From Dysosmobacter sp. Marseille-Q4140 (GTDB lineage: Bacteria; Bacillota; Clostridia; Oscillospirales; Oscillospiraceae): a DNA stretch of 64,000 bases. The translations under genes were made by a program, and so were the position numbers. How positions within the stretch are numbered: position 1 is the stretch's first letter; each line of letters begins with the position of its first letter. Positions 17,826 to 27,331 of the stretch are shown piece after piece. Location of the stretch: contig CP073694.1 in NCBI GenBank assembly GCA_018228705.1, forward strand, positions 3,224,001-3,288,000, read 5' to 3'. The notes under the pieces are model-generated. The model made no database searches. It was not told the DNA's origin and saw only the letters and a program-made list of their open reading frames with translations.

Positions 17826-20800
17826 ATGTCAAGAGATATCCCGTTTTTTGAAATGTTTACGGAGCTGCAGCTGTCCGGTGAGCTGCGCCTGGCCCTGGCG
17901 GGCGCCGTCATCAACAGCGCCTCCATCGACCAGGCCGCCATGGCATTGAAGCTGCACCTGACCACCCAGATCGAACTGGGGGAGGCGGAGGCGGCGGAGC
18001 TGAAGCGCCTGCTCTCCGGGGTCTACGGCTTCCGGACCGTGGAGGTGGAGGCCGTGTGCAAGGCCCCGCAGCCCCGTTTCGAGCCTGCCGCCCCGGCGGC
18101 CTCCGCCGGAAACGGCGGGAAGAAGGAGGCCCCCAAGCCCGGCAAGGTGCTCATGGGCAAGCCCATCAAGTCCCGGCCCGGTCCCATGAAAGACCTGGAC
18201 CTGAAAATGGGCACCGCCACAGTGGAGGGCAAGGTCTTTGCCTTCGAGTGCCGGGAGACCCGGCGGCCGGGCATGTGGCGGCTGAGCTTCGACATGACCG
18301 ACTACACCAACTCCGTCACCGTCCAGAAGAACCTGACGGAGAAGGAGGCCCAGCAGCTGGAGGGGGCCATCAAGCCCGGCATGTGGCTGCTGGTCCAGGG
18401 CAAGATGGAGCCCACCTGGGACGGCAAGGACATCCAGCTCAACCCCTACCATATCTGCATCACGGACCATCCCAAGCGAGAGGACACCGCGCCGGAGAAG
18501 CGGGTGGAGCTGCACCTGCACACCCGCATGAGCAACATGGACGCCCTGACGGACACCAAGGCGGCGGTGGAGACCGCCATCCGCTGGGGCCACCCGGCTA
18601 TCGCCATTACGGACCACGGCGTGGCCCAGTCCTTCCCGGACGCCTGGCACGCCGCCGGGGACAAGATCAAGCTGCTCTACGGCGTGGAGGGGTACTTTGT
18701 CAACAACCTGGACGACCGGGTGGTGGTCCACGGCGGCCAGGACTGCCCCCTGGACGGGGAGATCGTGTGCTTTGACATCGAGACCACCGGCCTGAAGGTA
18801 GACCGGGAGGCCATCACCGAGATCGGCGCCGTGGTGCTGCGCAATGGGGAGGTCTGCGAGCGGTTCCAGACCTTCGTGGACCCGGGCCGCCACCTGACGC
18901 CGGAGATCATCGGCCTCACCGGCATCACCGACGAGATGCTCCGGGGCGCGCCCCAGCTGAAGGAGGCCCTGACGGCCTTCCTGGACTTCGTGGGCGGGCG
19001 GCCCCTGGCGGCCCACAACGCCGAGTTCGACATCGGCTTCATCCGGGCGGGCTGCAAGAAGGTGGGTCTGCCCTTTACGCCCACCTACATCGACTCCCTG
19101 ATCCTGGCTCAGAACCTGCTGCCGGACCTGGGGAAGTACAAGCTGGACATCGTGGCGGACCGGCTGGAGCTGCCCACCTTCAACCACCACCGGGCCAGCG
19201 ACGACGCCGCCACCGTGGGCTATATGCTGATCCCCTTCTGGAAGATGCTCCACGAGCGGGGGGTGGATACCCTCCAGGCCGTGAACAAGGAAATGGAGAA
19301 GCTGCGGCCCCTGGGGAACAAGACCAACCGCTTCCCCAAGCATATCATCCTCATCGCCCAAAACAAGGTGGGCCTCAAGAACCTCTACCAGATGATCTCC
19401 GCCTCCAACCTCAAGTACTTCAAGCGGGTGCCCACCATCCCCAAGACGCTGCTCAACGAGCACCGCCAGGGCATCATCGTGGGCTCCGCCTGCGAGGCCG
19501 GCGAGCTGTTCCGGGCCGTGGCGGACCACAAGGACTGGGAGGAGCTCAAGCGCATCGCCTCCTACTACGACTACCTGGAGATCCAGCCCCTTTGCAACAA
19601 CGCCTTCATGCTCCGCAACGGCGACGCCCGGTCCGAGGAGGACCTGCGGGAGTTCAACCGCACCATCGTCCGCCTGGGCGAGGAGCTGGGCAAGCCCGTC
19701 TGCGCCACCGGCGACGTCCACTTCCTGGACCCGGAGGACGAGGTCTACCGCCACATCCTGCTGGCCTCCAAGAAGTTCCCGGACGCCAACGCGCCGCTGC
19801 CCATCTACTTCAAGACCACCGACGAGATGCTCCGGGAGTTCTCCTACCTGGGGGAGGAGAAGGCCTACGAGGTGGTCATCACCAACCCCCGGAAGATCGC
19901 CGACATGGTGGAGTCTTTCGAGCTGCTGCCCAAGGACCTGTTCCCGCCGCGCCTTGAAAACTCCGAGGAGGAGCTCAACACCCTGGTGTGGGACAAGGTC
20001 CACCGGCTCTACGGCGAGGACCCGCCGAAGCTGATCGTGGACCGGCTGAACGTGGAGCTGGGCGGTATTCTGGGCAAGTACGACGTGGTGTACATGTCGG
20101 CCCAAAAGCTGGTCCAGCGCAGCCTGGAGAACGGCTACCTGGTGGGCTCCCGTGGCTCCGTGGGCTCGTCTCTCGTGGCCTACATGTCCGGCATCACGGA
20201 GGTCAACTCCCTGCCGCCCCACTACCGCTGCCCCAACTGCAAGAACAGCGAATTCATCCTGGACGGGTCCTACGGCTGCGGCGCCGACATGCCGGACAAG
20301 GTCTGTCCCGTCTGCGGGACGAAGTACGTCAAGGACGGCTTCGACATCCCCTTCGAGACCTTCCTGGGCTTCGGCGGCGGCAAGGTGCCGGATATCGACC
20401 TGAACTTCTCCGGCGAGTATCAGGCCCGGGCTCACCGCCACGCCATCGAGATGTTCGGCGAGACCCAGGTGTTCCGGGCCGGCACCATCGGCACCCTGGC
20501 GGAAAAGACCGCCTACGGCTTCGTGAAGAAGTACCTGGAGGAAAACGGCATCACCGCCTGCCGGGCGGAGGAGAACCGCCTGACCCAAGGCTGCGTGGGC
20601 GTCCGGCGGACCACCGGCCAGCACCCCGGAGGCCTGGTGGTGGTCCCCGACGACATGGACATGGAGGACTTCTGTCCGGTCCAGCACCCGGCGGACGCCG
20701 ATGACTCCGACACCATCACCACCCACTTTGAATACCACTCCATGGAGGCCAACCTCCTGAAGCTGGACATGCTGGGACACGATGACCCCACCATGGTCCG

Positions 20801-21821
20801 CATGATGCAGGACCTGACCGGCGTGGACCCCCACGACATCCCTCTGGACGACCCGGATACCATGTCCATCTTCACCTCCAGCAAGGTCCTGGGATACGAA
20901 AACGACGAGATCCTGGGCCCCACCGGGGCCGTGGCTATCCCGGAGTTCAACACCCGGTTCACCCGCCAGATGCTGGTGGACACCCAGCCCAAGGACTTCA
21001 ACACCCTGGTGCGCCTGTCCGGCTTCTCCCACGGCACCGACGTGTGGCTGGGCAACGCCCGGGACCTGATCGTCAGCGGCACGGCAAGCGTTCTGGAGAC
21101 CGTGGGCTGCCGTGACGACATCATGCTCTACCTCATCTCCAAGGGCCTGGACCCCAAGATGAGCTTCAAGATCATGGAGAAGGTCCGAAAGGGCAAGGTG
21201 AAAAAGGGCGGCTTCGACGAGGGCTGGGTGGAGGCTATGCGGGAGCACGAGGTGCCCGAGTGGTACATCGAGTCCCTGGCTAAGATCGGCTATCTCTTCC
21301 CGAAGGCCCACGCCGTGGCCTACGTCATGATGGCCTTCCGCATCGCCTGGTACAAGGTCCACGAGCCCCTGGCCTTCTACGCCACCTTCTTCTCCGTCCG
21401 GGCCAAGGCCTTCGACGCGGAGTACTGCTGCGCGGGTCTGGACGCGGTGAAGCGGAAGATCCGGGAGATCGAGAACAACAAGGACGCCACCGCCGTGGAG
21501 CAGAACTTGCTGACCACGCTGGAGGTGTGCTACGAGTTCTACCTCCGGGGCTTCCACTTCGACACCATCAACATCTACGAGTCCGACGCCACCAAGTTCA
21601 AGGTGACCAAGGACGGCCTTCTGCCGCCCTTCACCACGGTCCACGGCCTGGGCGAGGCCGCGGCCATCGACACGGTGGAAAAGCGGAAGGGGAAGGAGTT
21701 CATCTCCATCGAGGAGTTCGCCATGTGCTGCAACAAGCTCTCCAAGACCCACATCGAGCAGCTCAAGGCCCTGGGCGCCTTCGCCGGCATGGCGGAGACC
21801 AGCCAGCTGACGCTGTTTTGA
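17826..21821 (+). CDS. polC: DNA polymerase III PolC-type, alpha subunit
   Basis: A 1331-residue replicative polymerase with built-in proofreading, slightly shorter than the ~1430 of Bacillus. Domains in order: N-terminal regions, an OB fold (~115-215), PHP (HLHTRMSNMDAL near 229) interrupted by the DEDD exonuclease (FDIETTG, Asp317/Glu319; HNAEFDIG near 400), a four-cysteine zinc segment (CPNC...CPVC, near 800-835), and the polymerase palm with Asp856/Asp858 in VPDIDLNFSGEYQ. It ends the pyrH-to-polC cluster. A complete second polymerase (dnaE) lies 26 kb downstream, the usual Firmicute pairing. Confidence 0.97.
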   Translation: MSRDIPFFEMFTELQLSGELRLALAGAVINSASIDQAAMALKLHLTTQIELGEAEAAELKRLLSGVYGFRTVEVEAVCKAPQPRFEPAAPAASAGNGGKKEAPKPGKVLMGKPIKSRPGPMKDLDLKMGTATVEGKVFAFECRETRRPGMWRLSFDMTDYTNSVTVQKNLTEKEAQQLEGAIKPGMWLLVQGKMEPTWDGKDIQLNPYHICITDHPKREDTAPEKRVELHLHTRMSNMDALTDTKAAVETAIRWGHPAIAITDHGVAQSFPDAWHAAGDKIKLLYGVEGYFVNNLDDRVVVHGGQDCPLDGEIVCFDIETTGLKVDREAITEIGAVVLRNGEVCERFQTFVDPGRHLTPEIIGLTGITDEMLRGAPQLKEALTAFLDFVGGRPLAAHNAEFDIGFIRAGCKKVGLPFTPTYIDSLILAQNLLPDLGKYKLDIVADRLELPTFNHHRASDDAATVGYMLIPFWKMLHERGVDTLQAVNKEMEKLRPLGNKTNRFPKHIILIAQNKVGLKNLYQMISASNLKYFKRVPTIPKTLLNEHRQGIIVGSACEAGELFRAVADHKDWEELKRIASYYDYLEIQPLCNNAFMLRNGDARSEEDLREFNRTIVRLGEELGKPVCATGDVHFLDPEDEVYRHILLASKKFPDANAPLPIYFKTTDEMLREFSYLGEEKAYEVVITNPRKIADMVESFELLPKDLFPPRLENSEEELNTLVWDKVHRLYGEDPPKLIVDRLNVELGGILGKYDVVYMSAQKLVQRSLENGYLVGSRGSVGSSLVAYMSGITEVNSLPPHYRCPNCKNSEFILDGSYGCGADMPDKVCPVCGTKYVKDGFDIPFETFLGFGGGKVPDIDLNFSGEYQARAHRHAIEMFGETQVFRAGTIGTLAEKTAYGFVKKYLEENGITACRAEENRLTQGCVGVRRTTGQHPGGLVVVPDDMDMEDFCPVQHPADADDSDTITTHFEYHSMEANLLKLDMLGHDDPTMVRMMQDLTGVDPHDIPLDDPDTMSIFTSSKVLGYENDEILGPTGAVAIPEFNTRFTRQMLVDTQPKDFNTLVRLSGFSHGTDVWLGNARDLIVSGTASVLETVGCRDDIMLYLISKGLDPKMSFKIMEKVRKGKVKKGGFDEGWVEAMREHEVPEWYIESLAKIGYLFPKAHAVAYVMMAFRIAWYKVHEPLAFYATFFSVRAKAFDAEYCCAGLDAVKRKIREIENNKDATAVEQNLLTTLEVCYEFYLRGFHFDTINIYESDATKFKVTKDGLLPPFTTVHGLGEAAAIDTVEKRKGKEFISIEEFAMCCNKLSKTHIEQLKALGAFAGMAETSQLTLF

Positions 21822-21875
21822 ACCCCGCGGCAGAGGCCGCGTTCCATACATCACTTTATTTTTGGAGGTATCCCT

Positions 21876-22388
21876 ATGCTGAACGAGACCGTGCGCGACC
21901 TGCTGAACCAGCAGGTGAATAAGGAATTTTACTCCGCCTATCTGTATCTGGACTTCTCAAACTACTTCGCGGCCAGAGGGCTGGACGGCTTTGCCAACTG
22001 GTACAAGATCCAGGCCCAGGAGGAGCGGGACCACGCCATGCTCTTCTACCAGTACCTCCACAACAACAACGCCGCCGTCACCCTGGAGGCCATCGCCAAG
22101 CCCGACGTGGCTTTGGAGAGCGACATGGGCGCGCTGAAGGCGGGCCTTGCCCACGAGCTGTACGTCACCGGCCTCATCAACGACATCTACGCCGCCGCCT
22201 ACCAGGTGAAGGACTTCCGCACCATGCAGTTTCTGGACTGGTTCGTCAAGGAGCAGGGGGAGGAGGAGACCAACGCCAACGACCTCATCTCCAAGATGGA
22301 ACTGTTCGGCTCCGACCCCAAGAGCCTGTACATGCTCAACAGCGAGCTGGCCGCACGGGTCTACTCCGCGCCGTCCCTGGTGCTGTAA
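21876..22388 (+). CDS. ftn: Ferritin
   Basis: A 170-residue non-haem ferritin that oxidises and stores iron in a 24-subunit shell. Ferroxidase ligands are visible: Glu17 (NKEFYSAYLY), Glu50 and His53 (QEERDHAM), Glu94-type residue in LAHELYVTG, and QGEEETNAN near 130. A good AGGAGG lies ahead of the ATG. It follows polC by 54 bases. Several hairpins follow its stop. Confidence 0.95.
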   Translation: MLNETVRDLLNQQVNKEFYSAYLYLDFSNYFAARGLDGFANWYKIQAQEERDHAMLFYQYLHNNNAAVTLEAIAKPDVALESDMGALKAGLAHELYVTGLINDIYAAAYQVKDFRTMQFLDWFVKEQGEEETNANDLISKMELFGSDPKSLYMLNSELAARVYSAPSLVL

Positions 22389-22399
22389 GAAAACAGAGA

Positions 22400-22621
22400 A
22401 GAGCCGCGCCCCGATCGGGGCGCGGCTCTTGAGCTTGTCCAAAAAGGAGAAAAACTTGCGCGACGGGAAGGAAGAGAGTTACGAAAGGAACCCAGGAAGG
22501 GTTCCTTTCGTTTTCAATCATAAGTTTTCTGAACCTTTTAAAGGTTCAGAAAACTTGCTCAGAGTGTCGAAAAGACTTTTTCGATACGCTGAGAGCCGCG
22601 CCCCGATCGGGGCGCGGCTCT
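22400..22621. repeat. Array of five hairpins bounded by two copies of one 30-bp palindrome
   Basis: The same GC-rich 30-base palindrome (arm AGAGCCGCGCCCCGA) occurs at 22400-22429 and 22592-22621. Between them lie a hairpin with 11-bp arms (22483-22509), a perfect 17-bp-arm palindrome of AAGTTTTCTGAACCTTT (22522-22556) and an AT-rich hairpin (22565-22586). No gene fits the stretch. The first palindrome probably terminates ferritin transcription and the last the minus-strand thioesterase, but the whole looks like an inserted repeat cassette. Confidence 0.75.
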
Positions 22622-22634
22622 TGCTTTGCATGGG

Positions 22635-23030
22635 TCACTTGTCCAGCTTGGCGTTGCACTTGGCTAGGAACTTCTCGTTTTTGATGATGGCCCGGGTGTG
22701 GGTGCCGGACCCGATGGGGCCCTTCTCGTCCCAGGCCTTCACGGCGAAGTCCACCATCCGGCCGTTTTCGGACACGGCGGTGATCTCCGCCTCGGCCCAG
22801 ACGGTCATGCCGATGGGGGTGGGGGCGTCGTGGCTCACGTCCAGGTGGGTGCCCACGCTGCCCTGACCCTCCTCCAGAAAGCTCTGGAGGCAGGTCATTG
22901 CCGCGTTTTCCATCAGGCCGCACATGAAAGGTGTGCCGAACACCGGCAGGGCACCGGAGCCCACGGCGGAGGCCGTCAGGGACTCGGTCACGGTTGTCTG
23001 CAGCTGGCATTTGGTTCCAATGACGATCAT
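22635..23030 (-). CDS. FlK-like hotdog thioesterase family protein
   Basis: A 131-residue single hotdog-fold protein. Features resembling the fluoroacetyl-CoA thioesterase (FlK) group include GTPFMCGLMENAAM, the Ser/Gly-rich VGTHLDVSHDAPTPIGM segment with the conserved His, and a C-terminal GTHTRAIIKNEKF strand. It likely hydrolyses a small acyl-CoA, substrate unknown. It lies downstream of potD on the same strand but behind a hairpin, so it may have its own transcript. Confidence 0.8.
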   Translation of the reverse strand: MIVIGTKCQLQTTVTESLTASAVGSGALPVFGTPFMCGLMENAAMTCLQSFLEEGQGSVGTHLDVSHDAPTPIGMTVWAEAEITAVSENGRMVDFAVKAWDEKGPIGSGTHTRAIIKNEKFLAKCNAKLDK

Positions 23031-23064
23031 ATGGGTTCCTCCGATGTATGAAGTTTGTGAAAAG

Positions 23065-23103
23065 GAACACGGCGCCGGGAAGCCAGCGCCGTGGTTCTTT
23101 TTT
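23065..23103. terminator. Terminator hairpin after potD
   Basis: CACGGCGC (23068-23075) pairs with GCGCCGTG (23086-23093), extended by three more pairs. A run of six T follows on the plus strand and a weaker T-rich stretch on the minus strand, so it can act for the minus-strand pot operon and block reading in the other direction. Confidence 0.65.
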
Positions 23104-23110
23104 CATGGGG

Positions 23111-24190
23111 TCAGATGCCCAACTCCGTCCACAGGTCGTTGTACAGCGTCAGCGTCTCGGCGGGCAGATTCTCGTACAGGGTGCAGCGGCTCAGCACGTC
23201 GCTGGGAGCGGCCATGATCTCATAGAGCTCCATGTCCAGAGGCTCGCCGTAGGTCTCCTCGTAGTAGGCGGGGTAGCCCTCCAGAGCCTCGGCGTTGGGA
23301 GAGGCATACCAGATATAGTCCATGTTGGCCAGGTTGGATTCGGTGGAGGCGATGAAGTTGATCCACTCATGGGCCTCCTCCACGTTCTGGGCTCCCTTGA
23401 GGATGCACATGGCGTCCACGAACCAGTTGCTGCCCTCCTCGGGCACCACATAGGCCAGGTCCGGGTTATTCTCCAGCATGGTCAGATAATCGCCGGCGTA
23501 GTACATGGCGATGGCGGCGTTGCCGCCCTCCATCTTCTGGAACACCTCGTCCATGACAAAGGCCTGGTACACGTCCTTCTCCTTGGCGGAGGCCAGCAGC
23601 TCATAGGCCTCCCGGATCTGGGATTCGTCGGTGGTGTTCAGGTCATAGCCCAGGTCCAGCAGGGCGGCGGCCAGGGCGTCCCGGGAGTTGCGGATCATCA
23701 GCACGTTGCCGGCATATTTCTCGTCGAACATGGCGTCCCAGCTGGTGATGGGCTCGTCCACCATGGTGGTGTTGTAGATGATGCCCAGGGTGCCCCAGGT
23801 GTAGGGAACGGTGTACTTGTTCTCCGGGTCGAAGCTCAGGCCCTTGTACTGGGCGTCGATCTTTTCATAGTTGGGGATGCTGCTGTAGTCCAGCTCCGCC
23901 AGCATGTCCTCGGCGATCAGCCGGGCGATCATATAGTCAGAGGGGACGATGACATCGTAGTCTCCGGCGCCGGTTTTGAGCAGGGAATAGAGGGCCTCGT
24001 TGCTCTCGGCAGTCTGGTAGTTGACCTTGATGCCGGTCTCTTCCTCGAATTGATAGATCAGGTTCTCATCAATGTATTCACCCCAGCTGCACACGTTGAC
24101 GACCCGCTCCTCTTCGCTGCTTCCGCAGCCGGTCAGGGTCATGGCGGCCACCATCATCATGGCAAGGGCCAAGGCAAGCGTCTTTTTCAA
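23111..24190 (-). CDS. potD: Spermidine/putrescine ABC transporter substrate-binding lipoprotein
   Basis: A 359-residue lipoprotein that captures polyamine outside the cell. The signal peptide ends in the lipobox LTGC (Cys22). The mature protein begins with the family's VNVCSWGEYIDENLI and carries the polyamine-binding acidic/aromatic residues around YDVIVPSDYM, TWGTLGIIYN and SNWFVDAM. It is the last gene of a potABCD operon read leftwards, 65 bases after potC. Confidence 0.94.
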   Translation of the reverse strand: MKKTLALALAMMMVAAMTLTGCGSSEEERVVNVCSWGEYIDENLIYQFEEETGIKVNYQTAESNEALYSLLKTGAGDYDVIVPSDYMIARLIAEDMLAELDYSSIPNYEKIDAQYKGLSFDPENKYTVPYTWGTLGIIYNTTMVDEPITSWDAMFDEKYAGNVLMIRNSRDALAAALLDLGYDLNTTDESQIREAYELLASAKEKDVYQAFVMDEVFQKMEGGNAAIAMYYAGDYLTMLENNPDLAYVVPEEGSNWFVDAMCILKGAQNVEEAHEWINFIASTESNLANMDYIWYASPNAEALEGYPAYYEETYGEPLDMELYEIMAAPSDVLSRCTLYENLPAETLTLYNDLWTELGI

Positions 24191-24255
24191 TTGATCATTC
24201 CTCCAGTGTTTGTTTGAAAGTGTTCTATCTCAAGGCCAAAAGGCCGTGGGACCAT

Positions 24256-25122
24256 TCAGATCCGCCGCAGCTCCCGCCGCCGCTCCTGCCGGGCCTCCCG
24301 CAGGTTCACGATGGCCAGCAGGATCAGCACCGTCACGAACAGCAGCGTGGAAATGGCATTGATCTCCGGGCTGACCCGCTTTTTGGTCATGCCGTAGATG
24401 GTCATGGCCAGGGTGGAGGCGGAGGAGCCGGCGGTGAAGTAGCTGATGACGAAGTCGTCGATGCTCATGGTGAAGGCCGTCAGGGCGCCGGAGACGATGC
24501 CGGGCTTGATCTCCGGCAGGATGACCTTGAAGAAGGCCTGCATCCAGGTGCAGCCCAGGTCCTGGGCTGCGTCCACCAGGTTTTTGTCCATCTGCCGCAG
24601 CTTGGGACCGACGGAGAGGATCACATAGGGGATGTTGAAGCTGACGTGGGCGATGAGCAGTGTGCCGAAGCCCATGGTCAGCCGGGTGGGCAGCCGGAAC
24701 AGGGACTGTATGCCGTTGAACCAGGCCGCAAAGTCCCCCCAGAAGCCGAAGAAGGCCACGAAGAACAGGCACAGGGAGACGCCGGTGACGATGTCCGCGT
24801 TCATCATGGGGATGTTGTTGACGGTCATCAGCGGCTCCCGCACCCGCCGGCGCATGGCGTAAAAGCCGATGGCGGCGAAGGTGCCGGCCACGGTGGCGAT
24901 GGCGGTGGCCAGCAGGGATACCAGCAGCGTGGTGTAGACGCTCTGCATGATCAGCCGGTCATGGAGCAGCTTTTGATACCAGTCCAGGGAGAAGCCCTTC
25001 CAGACGGTGTTGCTGTTGCCGGCGTTGAAGGAAAAGATGATCAGCAGGATGATGGGGGCGTACAGGAAGAGAAACACCAGCGCCATGAACAGGCGGTTGA
25101 CAAACACGTGATTCTTTTTCAC
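24256..25122 (-). CDS. potC: Spermidine/putrescine ABC transporter permease
   Basis: A 288-residue inner-membrane permease with six predicted transmembrane segments; the first is FLFLYAPIILLIIFSF. The EAA-type cytoplasmic loop (DAAQDLGCTWMQAFFKVILPEI) contacts the PotA ATPase. The ATG overlaps the potB stop by four bases, consistent with coupled synthesis of the two permease halves. Confidence 0.93.
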   Translation of the reverse strand: MKKNHVFVNRLFMALVFLFLYAPIILLIIFSFNAGNSNTVWKGFSLDWYQKLLHDRLIMQSVYTTLLVSLLATAIATVAGTFAAIGFYAMRRRVREPLMTVNNIPMMNADIVTGVSLCLFFVAFFGFWGDFAAWFNGIQSLFRLPTRLTMGFGTLLIAHVSFNIPYVILSVGPKLRQMDKNLVDAAQDLGCTWMQAFFKVILPEIKPGIVSGALTAFTMSIDDFVISYFTAGSSASTLAMTIYGMTKKRVSPEINAISTLLFVTVLILLAIVNLREARQERRRELRRI

Positions 25123-26000
25123 AGCATCACCGCCTGTTCCTCGCCCTCACCGAAGCGATTCATCACATACATGCACACCACCACAATCACCATCATCACC
25201 AGGGAGATGGCCGCGCCCAGCTGGGGGTTATAGGCGTTGCCCATGAACTGCTGCTCGATCAGATCGCCCAGCAGCAGCTCCGTGCCGCCGCCCAGCATTT
25301 TGCTGATGGCGAAGGTGGACACGGAGGGAACGAATACCATGGTGATGCCGGAGAGGACGCCGGGCAGGCTCAGCGGCAGGATCACCCGCCGGAACACCTG
25401 GAAGGTGTTGGCGCCCAGGTCCCGGGCCGCCTCGATCAGGGAGCGGTCCAGCTTTAAGATCACGGAGTAGATGGGCAGGATCATGAAGGGCAGGTAGTTG
25501 TACACCATGCCCAGCACCACGGCCCCCTGGGTATTGAGCATCTGGAAGTGGGTGATGGGCTCATAGGCGGCGGGGTCTGCGGCCAGGCGCATGGCGATCT
25601 GGTTGTAGAGATCGATGAGCCCGATGTTCTGGAAGAACTGGTTCAAAAGGCCGTTGTTCTCCAGAATGGACATCCAGGAGTAGGTCCGCAGCAGGAAGTT
25701 CATCCACATGGGCAGCATGACCAGCACCATGCCCACCCGCTGGAACTGCCGGCCCTCCCGGCTCATGATATAGGAGATGGGGTAGCCGATGAGCAGGCAC
25801 ACCAGCGTGGCTACCAGCGCCAGCTTGAACGAGCGGGTGAACACCACCGTATAGGTGCCCATCCGGGTGAAGTTGGCCAGGGTAAAGCCGCCGTCGGCGG
25901 TGGAGAAGGCGTAGATGACCACCATGATGATGGGGGCCACCACGAACAGCGCCATCCACACCACGTAGGGTACGGCGAACCAGGAGAGCTTATTCCGCAT
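25119..26000 (-). CDS. potB: Spermidine/putrescine ABC transporter permease
   Basis: A 293-residue permease with six transmembrane segments; the EAA loop is [20 protein letters not shown]. The start at 26000 (MRNKLSWF) is preferred because GAGGAGGGAAGCGAGG lies just upstream inside the end of potA; the longer reading from 26018 would start within that binding site. This gives an 11-base overlap with potA and a four-base overlap with potC. Confidence 0.92.
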   Translation of the reverse strand: MRNKLSWFAVPYVVWMALFVVAPIIMVVIYAFSTADGGFTLANFTRMGTYTVVFTRSFKLALVATLVCLLIGYPISYIMSREGRQFQRVGMVLVMLPMWMNFLLRTYSWMSILENNGLLNQFFQNIGLIDLYNQIAMRLAADPAAYEPITHFQMLNTQGAVVLGMVYNYLPFMILPIYSVILKLDRSLIEAARDLGANTFQVFRRVILPLSLPGVLSGITMVFVPSVSTFAISKMLGGGTELLLGDLIEQQFMGNAYNPQLGAAISLVMMVIVVVCMYVMNRFGEGEEQAVML

Positions 26001-27177
26001 CCTCGCTTCCCTCCTCATCCTCCGACACCAGGGTGGCGTCGTCCAGCTCGTCGTACTCCTCGGAGAAGGAGGAGTAATCGCCGAACATACCGGAGTACTG
26101 GCTCTTTTTCATGACGTGGATGCCGTCGGGGTCGATCTTGATGCCGATGCGGGCGCCGACAGGGGAGTGGTCCGTGGTCTGGATCAGCCACTTGAAGCCC
26201 CGGAAGTCTACGATGATGTCGTACTGCATCCCCTTGAAGGTGACGGAGGTGACGGTGCCCACCAGCTGGCCCTGGTCCACGGGGACGATGTCGATGTCCT
26301 CGGGCCGGATGACCACGTCCACGGGCTCGTTCTCGCCGAAGCCCCCGTCCAGGCAGGCAAACTCCCGGCCGTACATCTTCACCACCTTGTCCCGGACCAT
26401 GATGCCGTCAATGATGTTGGACTCGCCGATGAAGTCCGCCACGAAGGCGTTCTTGGGCTCGTTGTAGATGTCCTCGGGGGTGCCGATCTGCTGGATGCAG
26501 CCCTTGTCCATGACCACGATGGTGTCGGACATGGTCAGGGCCTCCTCCTGGTCGTGGGTGACGTAGATAAAGGTGATGCCCACCTGCTGCTGGATGCGCT
26601 TGAGCTCGATCTGCATGTCCTTGCGCAGCTTCAGGTCCAATGCGCCCAGGGGCTCGTCCAGCAGAAGGACCTTGGGCCGGTTGACCAGGGCCCGGGCGAT
26701 GGCCACCCGCTGCTGCTGGCCGCCGGAGAGGGCGTCCGGCTTGCGGTTTTCAAAGCCCTTGAGGCTGATGATCTCCAGCATCTCCATGACCCGCTCCCGG
26801 ATCTCCTTTTCCGGGATCTTCACCTTGCGCTTGCCGGTGGGATCGGAGGGGTCGGGCCGGCGCTGCATCCGCAGGCCGAAGGCGATATTTTCAAAGACGT
26901 TCAGATGGGGGAACAGGGCGTACTTCTGGAACACCGTGTTGATCTGGCGCTTATGGGGCGGAACGTCATTAATCCTCACACCGTCAAAGAGGACGTCTCC
27001 GGACGTAGGTGTCGCGAAGCCGCCGATGATCCGCAGCGTGGTGGTTTTGCCGCACCCGCTGGGCCCTAGCAGTGTGAGGAATTCTTTGTCATTGAAATAA
27101 AGATTTAAGTGGTCGAGAACCAGCTCGTCGTCGAAGGCCATGCAGACATCCCGCAGGCGGATCAACTCTTTGGACAT
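25990..27177 (-). CDS. potA: Spermidine/putrescine ABC transporter ATP-binding protein
   Basis: A 395-residue ATPase that drives PotBC. Walker [10 protein letters not shown] is near residue 38, the signature [15 protein letters not shown] near 150 and Walker [13 protein letters not shown] near 170, followed by a C-terminal TOBE-type regulatory domain. The last 25 residues are strongly acidic. It is the first gene of the leftward operon, with a promoter about 100 bases upstream. Confidence 0.95.
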   Translation of the reverse strand: MSKELIRLRDVCMAFDDELVLDHLNLYFNDKEFLTLLGPSGCGKTTTLRIIGGFATPTSGDVLFDGVRINDVPPHKRQINTVFQKYALFPHLNVFENIAFGLRMQRRPDPSDPTGKRKVKIPEKEIRERVMEMLEIISLKGFENRKPDALSGGQQQRVAIARALVNRPKVLLLDEPLGALDLKLRKDMQIELKRIQQQVGITFIYVTHDQEEALTMSDTIVVMDKGCIQQIGTPEDIYNEPKNAFVADFIGESNIIDGIMVRDKVVKMYGREFACLDGGFGENEPVDVVIRPEDIDIVPVDQGQLVGTVTSVTFKGMQYDIIVDFRGFKWLIQTTDHSPVGARIGIKIDPDGIHVMKKSQYSGMFGDYSSFSEEYDELDDATLVSEDEEGSEDAE

Positions 27178-27276
27178 GTATCCTCCCCCATTTCTTCATA
27201 CATATTTTATATGGAAATATCAGCCTCTTTTCTCTGTTGAGGGGGAACCTTTCTCGTCGAAATTCAGCATTAAAGA

Positions 27277-27305
27277 ATGATATCGGAAAGAGCGGGAAAA
27301 GTCAA
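27277..27305 (-). promoter_or_regulatory. Promoter of the potABCD operon
   Basis: On the minus strand TTGACT (27305-27300), a 17-base spacer and TATCAT (27282-27277) form a strong sigma-A-type promoter. Transcription would begin near 27270, leaving a leader of about 90 bases before potA. The leader is AT-rich, and no known riboswitch was recognised in it. Confidence 0.7.
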
Positions 27306-27331
27306 GGGATTGCGCGGATTTCCCCGCCTTT

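Noticed and set aside
17829..21854. A 1341-codon open frame antisense to polC
   Set aside because: It mirrors the codon phase of a GC-rich gene; composition is dominated by Gly/Leu/His/Val, and polC has complete motifs on the other strand. Similar antisense frames at 1488-4016, 4608-8606 and 47439-51128 were rejected for the same reason.
22400..22621. A CRISPR array
   Set aside because: There are only two copies of the long palindrome, 192 bases apart, with no regular repeat-spacer pattern and no cas genes.
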